From contig NZ_DATAGQ010000205.1 of assembly GCF_036263595.1 (NCBI RefSeq), forward strand, positions 1-64,000: a stretch of 64,000 bases of DNA, written 5' to 3'. A program made the position numbers and the translations under genes. Numbering within the stretch: position 1 is the stretch's first letter; every line of letters begins with the position of its first letter. The DNA is from Geminicoccus sp036263595 (GTDB lineage Bacteria; Pseudomonadota; Alphaproteobacteria; Geminicoccales; Geminicoccaceae). The notes beneath the pieces were generated by a model. It worked only from the letters and a program-made list of their open reading frames with translations, did not search any database and had not been told where the DNA came from. Shown here piece by piece: positions 41,586 through 50,367 of the stretch.

Positions 41586-42713
41586 ATGTCCGACAACTCG
41601 TTTGACGCCGCGCAAAAGGCCCTGAGGAACCGAGCGGTAGTCGATCTAGAGGAGCCGCTGCCCGAGGAGCAGCCCGCCCGCTGGTGGCTGCGCATCCTCG
41701 TGGTGCTGGTGTTCTTCGTGTTCGGCGGGATCGTGTGGATGTCCTGGCAGGACAATGCCGGCGACGGTACCCCGGTAGTGGTCGCGGCACCCGACCTGCC
41801 GATCAAGGAGAAGCCGGTGGATGCGGGCGGGATCACGCCGCGCAACGCCGACACCGCGATTGCGACGATGCTCGACGGCGGCCAGACCGGAGAACCCGGC
41901 ACCCCGGCGGTCGGCCCCATCCCCGAAAGCACGCCCCCGGAGCGACCCGAGGAAGAGGTGATCCCGCCGGTCGAGCCCGCCGCGGGCGCCACGTCGTCCG
42001 AGCCTGCTGCGCCGTCCGCGCCTGTCCCACCAGCGGCGCCCACCGTCGCCATCGGTAACATCCAGCCCGAGGCGGGTGCGGAAGGCAACGTGCCTGCCGC
42101 GCCGCCGGTGGACGCGTTGCCGGACACCACCCCGCAGGCCCCTGCCGCCATGGCATCCAACGATCCGGCGTCGTCGGATCTGGTGGTGCGGCCAGCGCCT
42201 CCCCTGGACGGGGCGGTGAGCGCGCCAGCTGCAGCCCCGCTCGGTACGCCGGCCGACGCCCGGAGCGAGGGGTTCACGCCGGTCTTCCCGGACCCGCCCG
42301 CGGCCGACCCGGCCCCATCGACGACTGATACGGCAGCGCTTCCGGCCACGCCGGACCCGGCGATCGTGCCGGAGCCGGAGCCGGAGCCAGCGCCTGAGCC
42401 GGAGGTCGCGGCTGCGCCTGCGCGTCCCGAGCCTGAGCCTGAGCCTGAGCCAGCGCAGCCGGCGGCCGCGGGCGTGCGGCTGCAGGTCGCCTCGCTGCGC
42501 TCGGAGGAGGCGGCCCAGACGGCCTGGAACAGGATCCTGCAGCGGAACCGGGACGTGCTGGGCGGCATGGAGCCCGTGTTCGTGCAGGCGGAGGTGAAGG
42601 GTTCCACCTACTACCGCGCCCAGGCGACCGGCTTCTCGTCCCGGGCCGAAGCCCAGGCGGCCTGCACCAAGATGAAGAGCCGGGGAACGGACTGCCTGGT
42701 CGTCGGGCGTTGA
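41586..42713 (+). CDS. SPOR-domain membrane protein
   Basis: 375 residues. A cytoplasmic N-terminus, one membrane helix at about 33-54 (WWLRILVVLVFFVFGGIVWM), a Pro/Ala/Glu-rich periplasmic linker of about 240 residues, and a C-terminal SPOR domain (VRLQVASLRSEEAAQTAWNRI ... YYRAQATGFSSRAEAQAACTKMK). SPOR domains bind denuded peptidoglycan at the division septum, so a role in cell division or wall remodelling is likely. TGATG overlap with nagZ. Confidence 0.9.
   Translation: MSDNSFDAAQKALRNRAVVDLEEPLPEEQPARWWLRILVVLVFFVFGGIVWMSWQDNAGDGTPVVVAAPDLPIKEKPVDAGGITPRNADTAIATMLDGGQTGEPGTPAVGPIPESTPPERPEEEVIPPVEPAAGATSSEPAAPSAPVPPAAPTVAIGNIQPEAGAEGNVPAAPPVDALPDTTPQAPAAMASNDPASSDLVVRPAPPLDGAVSAPAAAPLGTPADARSEGFTPVFPDPPAADPAPSTTDTAALPATPDPAIVPEPEPEPAPEPEVAAAPARPEPEPEPEPAQPAAAGVRLQVASLRSEEAAQTAWNRILQRNRDVLGGMEPVFVQAEVKGSTYYRAQATGFSSRAEAQAACTKMKSRGTDCLVVGR
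42369..42455 (+). repeat. Pro-Glu coding microrepeat in the SPOR protein linker
   Basis: Tandem hexamers (GAGCCG and GAGCCT units) encode runs of Pro-Glu in two blocks (PEPEPEPAPEPE and PEPEPEPEPAQ) separated by an Ala-rich spacer. Length variation by slippage would change linker reach without breaking the frame. It sits just before the SPOR domain. Confidence 0.75.
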
Positions 42714-43723
42714 TGCTCGCCGCGGTCCTGGGGATCGAAGGGACCGTCCTGTCGCCGGGCGAGCGGTCGTTCCTGCGCGACACGCCGCCGGCGGGCGTGA
42801 TCCTGTTCGCGCGCAATGTCATCGATCCCGCGCAGTTGCGGGCGCTCACGGATGCGATCCGCGCGGCATCCGCGCCGGCCCGGCCGCTCGTCTTCGTCGA
42901 CCAGGAAGGCGGCCGGGTCATGCGGCTGAAACCGCCGGCCTGGCGCAGCCTCCCGGCCATGGCCAGGATCGGCCTGTTGTACGGCCAGGATCAGGAAGCG
43001 GCCGTGCGCGCGGCGCGCGGCGTGGGGCGACTGATCGGCACGGACTTGGCCGAGGCCGGGATCGACGTCGCCTGTGCGCCGGTCCTGGACGTGGCAGCAC
43101 CCGGCCTGACCGAGGCGATCGGCACCCGTGCCTTCTCTTCCGACCCCGAGGTCGTGGCCGTCCTGGGCCGCGCTGTCGCCGACGGCCTGCTGGATGTCGG
43201 CATCCTGCCCGTGATCAAGCACCTGCCGGGCCATGGCCGGGCTCTGGTCGACAGCCATGTCGGCCTGCCGGTCGTGGATGCCACCCCTGCCGAGCTGGCG
43301 GAGCGGGACTATCGTCCGTTCCAGGCGCTCAACGACCTGCCGATCGGAATGACGGCGCACATCCTGTTTCGCGCGATCGATCCCGACCAGCCCGCCACCA
43401 TGTCGTGCCGGATCATCGCGGAGGTGATCCGCGGACGGATCGGGTTCGACGGGTTGCTGCTGTCCGACGATCTCGGCATGGGCGCGCTCACCGGCGACCT
43501 GCCGAGCCGGGCCACGGCCTGCCTGGAAGCCGGGTGCGACCTCGCCCTTGCCTGCAGCGGGCGGATCGAGGACGCCCAGGCGGTGGCTCGCTCGGTTCCC
43601 GCTCTCGACGGCGATGGCGCCGTTCGCTACGCCCGCGCCTTGACTTGGTGCCCGAGCGAACGGGCGACCATCGACGTCGCCGCGGATGAGCATCATCTGC
43701 AGGCGACGCAGCTGGTCGCCTGA
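42713..43723 (+). CDS. nagZ: Beta-N-acetylhexosaminidase NagZ (GH3)
   Basis: 336 residues, single-domain GH3. Signature KHLPGHGRALVDSHVGLP contains the mobile-loop His/Asp, and LLLSDDLGMGAL contains the nucleophile Asp. Removes GlcNAc from anhydro-muropeptides in cytoplasmic cell-wall recycling. The ATG at 42713 overlaps the SPOR stop by one base (TGATG). Neighbour SPOR and NlpD-like genes also concern the wall. Confidence 0.92.
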   Translation: MLAAVLGIEGTVLSPGERSFLRDTPPAGVILFARNVIDPAQLRALTDAIRAASAPARPLVFVDQEGGRVMRLKPPAWRSLPAMARIGLLYGQDQEAAVRAARGVGRLIGTDLAEAGIDVACAPVLDVAAPGLTEAIGTRAFSSDPEVVAVLGRAVADGLLDVGILPVIKHLPGHGRALVDSHVGLPVVDATPAELAERDYRPFQALNDLPIGMTAHILFRAIDPDQPATMSCRIIAEVIRGRIGFDGLLLSDDLGMGALTGDLPSRATACLEAGCDLALACSGRIEDAQAVARSVPALDGDGAVRYARALTWCPSERATIDVAADEHHLQATQLVA

Positions 43724-43733
43724 AGGAGCAGTC

Positions 43734-44441
43734 TTGGACGATCTGGCGACGCAAGCCCATATCCTCTCGATCTATCTCATCCCCTTGGTGCTTGCGATCA
43801 CCATGCACGAGGCGGCCCATGCGCTGGTCGCCGACAAGCTGGGTGATCCGACGGCCCGCCAATTGGGTCGCGTCAGCCTCAATCCGCTGGTGCATGTCGA
43901 CCCGGTGGGCACGCTGGTCCTGCCGGGGATCCTCCTCCTGAGCGGCAGCCCGTTCCTGTTCGGCTGGGCGAAGCCCGTCCCGGTCCGGTTCGGCTACCTC
44001 CGCCATCCGCGCCGGGACATGGCGCTGGTGGCGCTGGCAGGCCCCGGCATCAACATCGTCATGGCCTTCCTGGCGGGCCTGGCGCTGCACCTGACCGGCG
44101 GCTCGGGCAGCGACGTCGCCCGCTGGATCAGCGGCAACCTCGTGGCGTTCGTCACCGTCAACGTCGTGCTGGCCGTGTTCAACATGATGCCGCTGCTGCC
44201 CATGGACGGTGGACGGGTGCTGAACGCGATCCTGCCGACGGCGGAGCTGCGCTGGAAGCATGCGCAGACCGAGAAGTACGGCCTGATCATCCTCCTGGCG
44301 CTCCTGTTCGTGGGCCCGCTGCTGGGCTCGATCTGGGGCACGCAGGTCAACCTGATCGACCCAATCCTGCGCCCGCCGGTGGAATTCATGTTCAACCTGG
44401 TCGTCACGCTCACCGGGTCCGGCATTTATTTTGGGTTCTGA
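43734..44441 (+). CDS. Site-2 protease-like M50 zinc metallopeptidase
   Basis: 235-residue membrane protease. HEAAH at 25-29 supplies two zinc His and the Glu, and NMMPLLPMDGGRVL supplies the third (Asp) ligand, both inside membrane helices as in Rip-type S2P proteins without PDZ domain. TTG start at 43734 with AAGGAG 5 nt upstream. Its place between nagZ and scpA is conserved in alphaproteobacteria; physiological substrate unknown. It overlaps scpA by 11 nt. Confidence 0.9.
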   Translation: MDDLATQAHILSIYLIPLVLAITMHEAAHALVADKLGDPTARQLGRVSLNPLVHVDPVGTLVLPGILLLSGSPFLFGWAKPVPVRFGYLRHPRRDMALVALAGPGINIVMAFLAGLALHLTGGSGSDVARWISGNLVAFVTVNVVLAVFNMMPLLPMDGGRVLNAILPTAELRWKHAQTEKYGLIILLALLFVGPLLGSIWGTQVNLIDPILRPPVEFMFNLVVTLTGSGIYFGF

Positions 44442-45165
44442 GGACGATCGCGACGGCTTCGTCGTCGAGCTGGAGGCCTTCCAGGGACCGCTCGACCTCC
44501 TGCTCGACCTCGCGCGCAAACAGAAGCTGGACCTGCGTGCCCTGGACCTGGTGGCGCTCGTCGACCAGTTCGTGGCTTATCTGCAGAGCGCCAGGCGGCA
44601 GGAGCTGACGGTCGCTGCCGACTATCTGGTGATGGCGGCCTGGCTGCTCTGGCTGAAGTCGCGCCTGCTGCTGCCGGACGAGCGGGCCGACGAGGTGGTC
44701 GAGGAGGCGGTCGACGACCTGGAGGCCCGGCTGCGCCAACTGGATGCGCTGAAGGCATTCGCCGCCGCGCTGGCCTGCCTGCCGCGGCTTGGCCATGAGC
44801 GCCTGCCGCGTGGCGTGGCCGAGACCTTCGCGATCGAAACCCGCTACCTGCCGACCGCGTCGCTTGGCGATCTCGTCGCCGCCTATGCCGGGCTCAAGCG
44901 CCGCCACAAGGCGGTGGTGCTGCGCTTCCCGCCGCCGCCGACCTGGTCGACCGACCAGGCGATGGCGCGCTTCGAGGCGCTGGTGCAGGGTACCTCGTGG
45001 CGAGAGCTGGAAAGCCTGCTGCCGCCGGACCTGGCCGACGGATTCGCCCGCCGCACGGGCCTGGCCTCCGGGCTGGTCGCCAGTCTCGAGCTCGCCCGGC
45101 AGGGCCGCATCGAGCTCTCGCAGGAGCAGGCGTTCGGCCCGATCATGGTAAGGGGGATGCGATGA
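44431..45165 (+). CDS. scpA: Segregation and condensation protein A (kleisin)
   Basis: 244 residues. FVVELEAFQGPLDLLLDLARKQKLDL at the N-terminus is the ScpA signature that binds the SMC neck; the C-terminal winged helix binds the SMC head. Works with ScpB and SMC to compact and segregate the chromosome. TTG start inside the end of the protease gene; stop overlaps scpB (ATGA). Confidence 0.93.
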   Translation: MGSEDDRDGFVVELEAFQGPLDLLLDLARKQKLDLRALDLVALVDQFVAYLQSARRQELTVAADYLVMAAWLLWLKSRLLLPDERADEVVEEAVDDLEARLRQLDALKAFAAALACLPRLGHERLPRGVAETFAIETRYLPTASLGDLVAAYAGLKRRHKAVVLRFPPPPTWSTDQAMARFEALVQGTSWRELESLLPPDLADGFARRTGLASGLVASLELARQGRIELSQEQAFGPIMVRGMR

Positions 45166-45782
45166 GCCGGGAGCTGGGGCTGAAGATCGTGGAGGCCGTG
45201 CTGTTCTCGCGGGCCGAGCCGGTCGACGAGGCGACGCTCCAGGCCCACCTGCCGGACGACGTCCACGTGGCGGACCTGCTGCCCGAGCTGGCCCTGGCCT
45301 ATAGCGGCCGGGGCATCCGGATGGAGCGGATCGGGAAAGGCTGGGCCTTGCGGACCGATCCCGAGATCGCGCCCTATCTGGCGAGGGTCGAGGAGAAGCG
45401 GCGCAAGCCGTCCCGGGCGGTGATGGAGACGCTCGCGGTGATCGCCTGGAAGCAGCCGGTGACGCGCAGCGAGATCGAGCAGGTCAGGGGCGTGGCCCTG
45501 GCGCAGGGCACGCTCGAGCAGTTGCTGGACGCCGGCTGGGTGGCGCCGGCCGGGCGACGCGAGGTACCGGGCCGGCCGATGACCTGGACCACCACCCTGG
45601 CCTTCCTCGACGCGTTCGGCCTGTCGAGCATGGACGACCTGCCCCGGCCCGACGATCTCGATGCGCCGGACCTGGTCGTGCTGGCCCAGCGGACCGGGGA
45701 CGAGGAGGCCGAGCTTCGCCTCGTTCAAACGGCCGTCGAACCAGCTTCGGAGGGCTCCGGACCAGGAATGGACGCCTCGTGA
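45162..45782 (+). CDS. scpB: Segregation and condensation protein B
   Basis: 206 residues, two winged-helix domains (KIVEAVLFSRAEPVDEATLQAHL; RPSRAVMETLAVIAWKQPVTRSEIEQVRG). Dimerises and caps ScpA in the SMC complex. ATG at 45162 overlapping the scpA stop. The 111 nt between its stop and tatB do not contain the tatA gene usually found there. Confidence 0.93.
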   Translation: MSRELGLKIVEAVLFSRAEPVDEATLQAHLPDDVHVADLLPELALAYSGRGIRMERIGKGWALRTDPEIAPYLARVEEKRRKPSRAVMETLAVIAWKQPVTRSEIEQVRGVALAQGTLEQLLDAGWVAPAGRREVPGRPMTWTTTLAFLDAFGLSSMDDLPRPDDLDAPDLVVLAQRTGDEEAELRLVQTAVEPASEGSGPGMDAS

Positions 45783-45893
45783 TGCCATCGACTGCGGACG
45801 CCGCTGGACCGCCCCACCCGGTTCGTCTATCGGTGCGTGCATCGAGAGGTAACCGGATGGCCGGGACCCCGAAACGGCAGGCGTGATCGCAGC

Positions 45894-46421
45894 GTGTTCG
45901 ATATGGGCTGGTCGGAAATGGCCATCATCGTGGTGGTGGCCCTGGTCGTGGTAGGTCCCAAGGATCTGCCGCGGCTTGCCCGGACGCTGGGCCAATGGAT
46001 GGCCAAGGGCCGGTCCATGGCGCGCGAGTTCCAGCGCCACATCGACGACATGGCACGCGAGGCCGAGCTGCAGGACCTGAAGGAAAGCGTCCAGAAGATC
46101 AGCCCCGCGGGCATCCGGGACCAGATCACCAAGGCGGTCGATCCCGATGGCACGCTCGGCAAGTCGCTGGACACGCGCGACATCGCGAAGTCGTTCTCGA
46201 CGAACCCGATCAAGCCCACGGCCCCACCCGCCGGACCGGCGGCCGCACCTCCTGCCGAGCCCGCCGCCGCGACACCGGCCGTGACGGCCACGCCCGCCGC
46301 CCCGGTGGTGCCTGATGTCGGACCGGCCGATCCCGTCGCCGTCAAGGTGACGGAGACGCCGCGCGCAGCGACCGACGAGGCCACGGCCAAACCCATTCCC
46401 GCACCGGTCGAGAAAGCCTGA
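45894..46421 (+). CDS. tatB: Sec-independent translocase protein TatB
   Basis: 175 residues. MFDMGWSEMAIIVVVALVVVGPKDLPRLART is the TatB N-terminus (membrane helix about 7-21, hinge Gly-Pro), followed by an amphipathic helix and a long Ala/Pro-rich tail from about residue 105. It recognises twin-arginine precursors with TatC. GTG start at 45894 was chosen because it gives the exact family N-terminus. Stop and tatC ATG share one base (TGATG). Confidence 0.93.
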   Translation: MFDMGWSEMAIIVVVALVVVGPKDLPRLARTLGQWMAKGRSMAREFQRHIDDMAREAELQDLKESVQKISPAGIRDQITKAVDPDGTLGKSLDTRDIAKSFSTNPIKPTAPPAGPAAAPPAEPAAATPAVTATPAAPVVPDVGPADPVAVKVTETPRAATDEATAKPIPAPVEKA

Positions 46422-47257
46422 TGGCCATCATCAAGGACATCGACGATCGCGAGATGCCGCTGCTCGACCACCTGCTCGAGCTGCGCAACCGGCTGATCTG
46501 GTCCATCGGCGCGTTGTTCATCGGATTCCTGGTCTGCTACGCCTTCTCCGAGCAGATCTACCAGTTCCTGGTCCATCCGCTGCAGGTCGCCTACGGCAAC
46601 CAGACCGGCCGCCGGATGATCTATACCGGCCTCACCGAGGCGTTCTTCACCTACCTGAAGGTCGCAATGTGGGGCGGGGTGATGCTGGGCTTTCCCATCA
46701 TCGCCACGCAGCTCTGGATGTTCATCGCACCTGGCCTGTACAAGCACGAGAAGCAGGCCTTCCTGCCCTTCCTGCTGGCCACGCCGGTCCTGTTCTTCCT
46801 GGGCGCGGCGCTTTGCTACTATTTCGTGTTCCCGCTCGCGTTCCATTTCTTCCTGAGCTTCGAGAGCGGCGGCGGCAACGGCGAGATGCCGATCGAGCTG
46901 GAGGCCCGGGTCAGCGAATATCTCGACCTCGTCATGAAGATGGTGTTCGCGTTCGGGCTCTGCTTCCAGCTGCCGGTGGCGCTCACCCTCATGGGCCGGG
47001 TCGGGATCATCGGCTCGGCCGGTCTCATCCGGAACCGCCGCTACGCGATCGTGGGCGTGTTCGTGCTAGCCGCAATCGTGACGCCGCCGGACGTGATCAG
47101 CCAGATCAGCCTCGCCGTGCCGATCCTGATTCTCTACGAGATCTCGATCATCGCGGTGAAGATGGTGGAACGGAAGCGGCGCGAGGCCGAGGCGGCCGAA
47201 GAGGCCGAGGCGGCGGCAGCTGCCGGCGACGACGACCAGACGCCGACGGCCACCTGA
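46421..47257 (+). CDS. tatC: Sec-independent translocase protein TatC
   Basis: 278 residues, six membrane helices, conserved MPLLDHLLELRNRLIWSI start, FYxxFxPGLYKHEK-like segment (MFIAPGLYKHEKQAFLPF) and the late AIVTPPDVISQISLAVPILILYE. Receptor core of the Tat system, which would export the twin-arginine proteins in this window (bicupin, LIV receptor). Acidic/Ala-rich tail. Confidence 0.96.
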   Translation: MAIIKDIDDREMPLLDHLLELRNRLIWSIGALFIGFLVCYAFSEQIYQFLVHPLQVAYGNQTGRRMIYTGLTEAFFTYLKVAMWGGVMLGFPIIATQLWMFIAPGLYKHEKQAFLPFLLATPVLFFLGAALCYYFVFPLAFHFFLSFESGGGNGEMPIELEARVSEYLDLVMKMVFAFGLCFQLPVALTLMGRVGIIGSAGLIRNRRYAIVGVFVLAAIVTPPDVISQISLAVPILILYEISIIAVKMVERKRREAEAAEEAEAAAAAGDDDQTPTAT

Positions 47258-47332
47258 GGCGATCCTGCCCTTTTCCTCAGGCGGTCCGGCGCATATGAGA
47301 CCGGCATCGCTCCTGCGGGAAATGGGATCACC

Positions 47333-48601
47333 TTGTTCGACCTCAGATGGTTGCGCGAGAACGCCGAGGCGTTCGACGATAATCTACGTCGCCGTGGTGC
47401 GCCGGCTGCGGCGGCCGGGCTCCTGGCCCTCGATGCCGAGCGCCGGCGGATCGAGACGGAGCTCCAGGAGTTCCAGTCGACGCGCAACCGCCTGTCCCGC
47501 TCGTTCGGCCAAGCCAAGGCGAAGGGTGAGCCGGCCGATCACCTGCAGGGCGAACTTGCCGAGCTGAAGGACAAGGTGAAGGCCGGCGAGGAACGCCTAG
47601 CCGCCGTGCAGGCCGAGCTGGACGCAAGCCTCGCGACCTTTCCGAACATCCTCCAGGCGGACGTGCCTGAAGGGGCTGACGAGAGCGACAATGTCGAGCT
47701 GCGCCGGGTGGGCTCGCCCCGCAGCTTCGCCTTCACGCCGCTGCCCCACGACGAGCTGGGCGCCAGGCTCGGCATGGACTTTCCGACCGCCGCCAAGATG
47801 TCCGGTGCCCGCTTCGTGCTCCTGCGCGGCCAGATCGCGCGGCTGGAGCGGGCAATCGCCATGTTCATGCTGGACCTGCAGACGGGCCAGCACGGCTACA
47901 GCGAAACCTCCCCGCCGCTGCTCGTGAACGACCGGGCGCTGTTCGGGACCAACCAGCTGCCCAAGTTCGCCGAGGACCTGTTCCAGACGACCACCGGCCA
48001 TTACCTCATCCCGACCGCGGAGGTCCCGCTGACCAACGTGGTGGCGGGGGAGATCCTGGACGGCGCGCAGCTCCCGCTCCGGATGACGGCCTGCACGCCC
48101 TGCTTTCGCTCCGAGGCGGGCTCGGCCGGGCGGGACACCAAAGGCATGATCCGGCAGCACCAGTTCTCCAAGGTCGAGCTGGTCTCGATCACCACGCCGG
48201 AAGCCTCCGCCGCCGAGCACGAGCGGATGACCGCCTGTGCGGAGGAGGTGCTCAAGCGCCTGGAACTGCCCTACCGGGTCATGCTGCTCTGCGCGGGCGA
48301 TACGGGCTTTGGTGCCAGCAAGACCTACGACATCGAGGTCTGGCTGCCGGGGCAGGGCACCTATCGCGAGATCAGCTCCTGCTCGAACTGCCAGGACTTC
48401 CAGGCGCGTCGCATGAACGCCCGCTACCGGCCGGCACCGGGCGAGAAGCCGCGCTTCGTCCACACGCTGAACGGCAGCGGCCTGGCTGTCGGTCGCACGC
48501 TCGTCGCCGTTCTGGAGAATGGTCAGGAGGCCGACGGTTCGGTAACCCTCCCGGCAGCACTCCGCCCCTATGTCGGCCAGGATCGCCTGCTGCCCGCCTG
48601 A
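47333..48601 (+). CDS. serS: Seryl-tRNA synthetase
   Basis: 422 residues: N-terminal coiled-coil arm (about 30-105) that grips the long variable arm of tRNA-Ser, then the class II core with TAEVPLTNVVAGE, motif 2 (CFRSEAGSAGRDTKGMIRQHQFSKVE) and motif 3 (LNGSGLAVGRTLVAVLENGQ). TTG start at 47333 gives the usual MFDLRWLREN opening. Located between tatC and surE as in many alphaproteobacteria. Confidence 0.97.
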   Translation: MFDLRWLRENAEAFDDNLRRRGAPAAAAGLLALDAERRRIETELQEFQSTRNRLSRSFGQAKAKGEPADHLQGELAELKDKVKAGEERLAAVQAELDASLATFPNILQADVPEGADESDNVELRRVGSPRSFAFTPLPHDELGARLGMDFPTAAKMSGARFVLLRGQIARLERAIAMFMLDLQTGQHGYSETSPPLLVNDRALFGTNQLPKFAEDLFQTTTGHYLIPTAEVPLTNVVAGEILDGAQLPLRMTACTPCFRSEAGSAGRDTKGMIRQHQFSKVELVSITTPEASAAEHERMTACAEEVLKRLELPYRVMLLCAGDTGFGASKTYDIEVWLPGQGTYREISSCSNCQDFQARRMNARYRPAPGEKPRFVHTLNGSGLAVGRTLVAVLENGQEADGSVTLPAALRPYVGQDRLLPA

Positions 48602-48614
48602 AGGATCTCGTCCC

Positions 48615-49370
48615 TTGCGTATCATGGTTACCAATGATGACGGCTATGCAGCCGCCGGCATCCGCGCGCTCACGAAGATCGCCAAGTCCCTGTCTGACGA
48701 TGTCTGGGTGGTGGCGCCGGAGACCAACCAGTCGGGGGTCGGGCACGGCCTGACCATCCGCCGGCCGCTGCGCGCCAGGGAGATCGGCGAGCAGGCCTTC
48801 GCCGTGGACGGCACGCCCACCGATTGCGTCATGCTCGGCCTGCACAACCTGGTGAAGGACAAGCCGGTCGATCTGGTACTGTCTGGCATCAACCACGGCA
48901 GCAACCTTGCCGACGACATCACCTATTCGGGCACGGTTGCCGCGGCGATGGAGGCCACCTTGTGCCGGGTGAAGGCGATCGCCTTTTCCGCGCTCACGGA
49001 GCACCGCCGGGTGCCGAACTGGGCCGTCGCCGAACGGTTCGCGCCCGATCTGATCCGCCAGCTGCTGACGGCGGGCTGGCCGGCCGAGGTGCTGGTCAAC
49101 GTCAACTTCCCCGACCTGCCGATCGACGAGGTCAAGGGCGTCAAGGTGGCAAGCCAGGGCACCCGCAAGATCGGCGATGCCATCGTCGAGCGGGTCGATC
49201 CGCGCGGCGAGGCCTATTACTGGATCGGCGACACCAAGAACGAGGCGGAGCCTGGCGAGGGCACCGATCTCGAGGTGATCAGCAAGGGCTTCATCTCGGT
49301 CACGCCCATCCATCTCGACATGACCCATGCGGCCAGCATGTCCGCGATGAGGACCGTCGTGGAAGGCTGA
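48615..49370 (+). CDS. surE: 5'/3'-nucleotidase SurE
   Basis: 251 residues. RIMVTNDDGYAAAGI (metal-binding Asp-Asp), VVAPETNQSGVGHGLT, GTPTDCVMLGL and LSGINHGSNLADDITYSGTVAAAMEA are all SurE hallmarks. Dephosphorylates nucleoside monophosphates, especially in stationary phase. TTG start at 48615 directly precedes the conserved region, with AAGGAT upstream. A pcm gene, often the next partner, is absent. Confidence 0.95.
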   Translation: MRIMVTNDDGYAAAGIRALTKIAKSLSDDVWVVAPETNQSGVGHGLTIRRPLRAREIGEQAFAVDGTPTDCVMLGLHNLVKDKPVDLVLSGINHGSNLADDITYSGTVAAAMEATLCRVKAIAFSALTEHRRVPNWAVAERFAPDLIRQLLTAGWPAEVLVNVNFPDLPIDEVKGVKVASQGTRKIGDAIVERVDPRGEAYYWIGDTKNEAEPGEGTDLEVISKGFISVTPIHLDMTHAASMSAMRTVVEG

Positions 49371-49432
49371 TCCGGGTTATCCACATCATCCACAGCTTGT
49401 ACCGTGGCCGGGGCGTCACGTATGTCGATGGC

Positions 49433-50356
49433 ATGCTATGCCGCCCTGCCATCCCGCTGGCTCTGATGGTGTCCGTGCTGATGGGCTGCACGGAGTTCCG
49501 TCCGGTGGACCAGAGCCCCGGCCAGTCCTGGGTCGCCGCCAAGCAGGAAGCCTACAAGGCGCCTGCCTATAGCGGTAAGATGCACAAGGTGGCCCGTGGC
49601 GACACGGCCTCCACCATCGCTGCCAGGTATGGGGTGACCCTCCAGCAGCTGGCGGCGGTCAACGGGATGTCGAGGCCCTATGTCGTCCGTCTCGGCCGCA
49701 GCCTGAAGATCCCGGGCGGGGCCGCCGATCCCGTTCCCGTCGGGCGGAAGAAGATCCCGGCGCCCGTCGAGCCGAAGGTCCTGCCGCCGCCGGCCGTCGG
49801 CGAGATCCAGGTCGCTTCCCTGCCGCCGGTGAACGTGGCGCCAAAGCCCGTGCCGGCACCGGTTCGCGCCGAGGTGGTCCAGGCCGCGCTGCCGGTGGCG
49901 AACCCGGGTGATCTGGCGCGCGCCTCGGCGAAGAAGCCGCCGGGCCTGAGCGGCGACGGCTTCCTGTGGCCCGCCTCGGGATCCGTGGTCAGCCGGTTCG
50001 GCACGAAGAACGACGGCACCCAGAATGACGGCATCAACATCGCGGCACCCTTGGGCGCGCCGGTGCTGGCCGCGGAAAACGGGATCGTGTCTTATGCCGG
50101 CGACGAGATCGAGGGCTGGGGACGCATGGTCCTGATCCGCCACGCCGACGGCTTCACGACCGGCTATGCCCACCTGGACACGATCCTGACCCAGGTGGGC
50201 GACGACGTGCATCGCGGCCAGGTCATCGGCCGCGTCGGCCAGACCGGCTATGTCGAGGCGCCGCAGCTCCATTTCGAGCTGCGCTCGGGCAAGCGCGCGC
50301 TGAACCCGAGCAAGCATCTGGTCAAGCAGGAAGACCTGAGGGTGGCCAGCCGCTAG
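49433..50356 (+). CDS. LysM/degenerate M23 lipoprotein, NlpD-like amidase activator
   Basis: 307 residues. A lipoprotein signal ends in the lipobox VLMGC (Cys19). A LysM peptidoglycan-binding domain spans about 50-92 (HKVARGDTASTIAARYGV...LKIP), then a Pro-rich linker and a C-terminal M23 domain. The first zinc motif reads QNDGINIAAPLGAPV, with Asn at both the His and Asp positions, as in E. coli NlpD. It should therefore be inactive as a peptidase and instead activate a cell-wall amidase for daughter-cell separation (family knowledge plus inference). The ATG at 49433 places the signal peptide correctly. Confidence 0.88.
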   Translation: MLCRPAIPLALMVSVLMGCTEFRPVDQSPGQSWVAAKQEAYKAPAYSGKMHKVARGDTASTIAARYGVTLQQLAAVNGMSRPYVVRLGRSLKIPGGAADPVPVGRKKIPAPVEPKVLPPPAVGEIQVASLPPVNVAPKPVPAPVRAEVVQAALPVANPGDLARASAKKPPGLSGDGFLWPASGSVVSRFGTKNDGTQNDGINIAAPLGAPVLAAENGIVSYAGDEIEGWGRMVLIRHADGFTTGYAHLDTILTQVGDDVHRGQVIGRVGQTGYVEAPQLHFELRSGKRALNPSKHLVKQEDLRVASR

Positions 50357-50367
50357 GCCGGCCGTGG

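Noticed and set aside
49377..49385. Perfect DnaA box TTATCCACA before the NlpD-like gene
   Set aside because: Only one consensus box, no AT-rich unwinding region and no dnaA/dnaN/parAB neighbours; not an origin. Chance or minor DnaA titration at most.
48824..50356. 510-residue ORF joining surE shadow with the LysM/M23 gene
   Set aside because: Only the part from 49433 has a signal peptide, LysM and M23 domains; the upstream part is out-of-frame surE.
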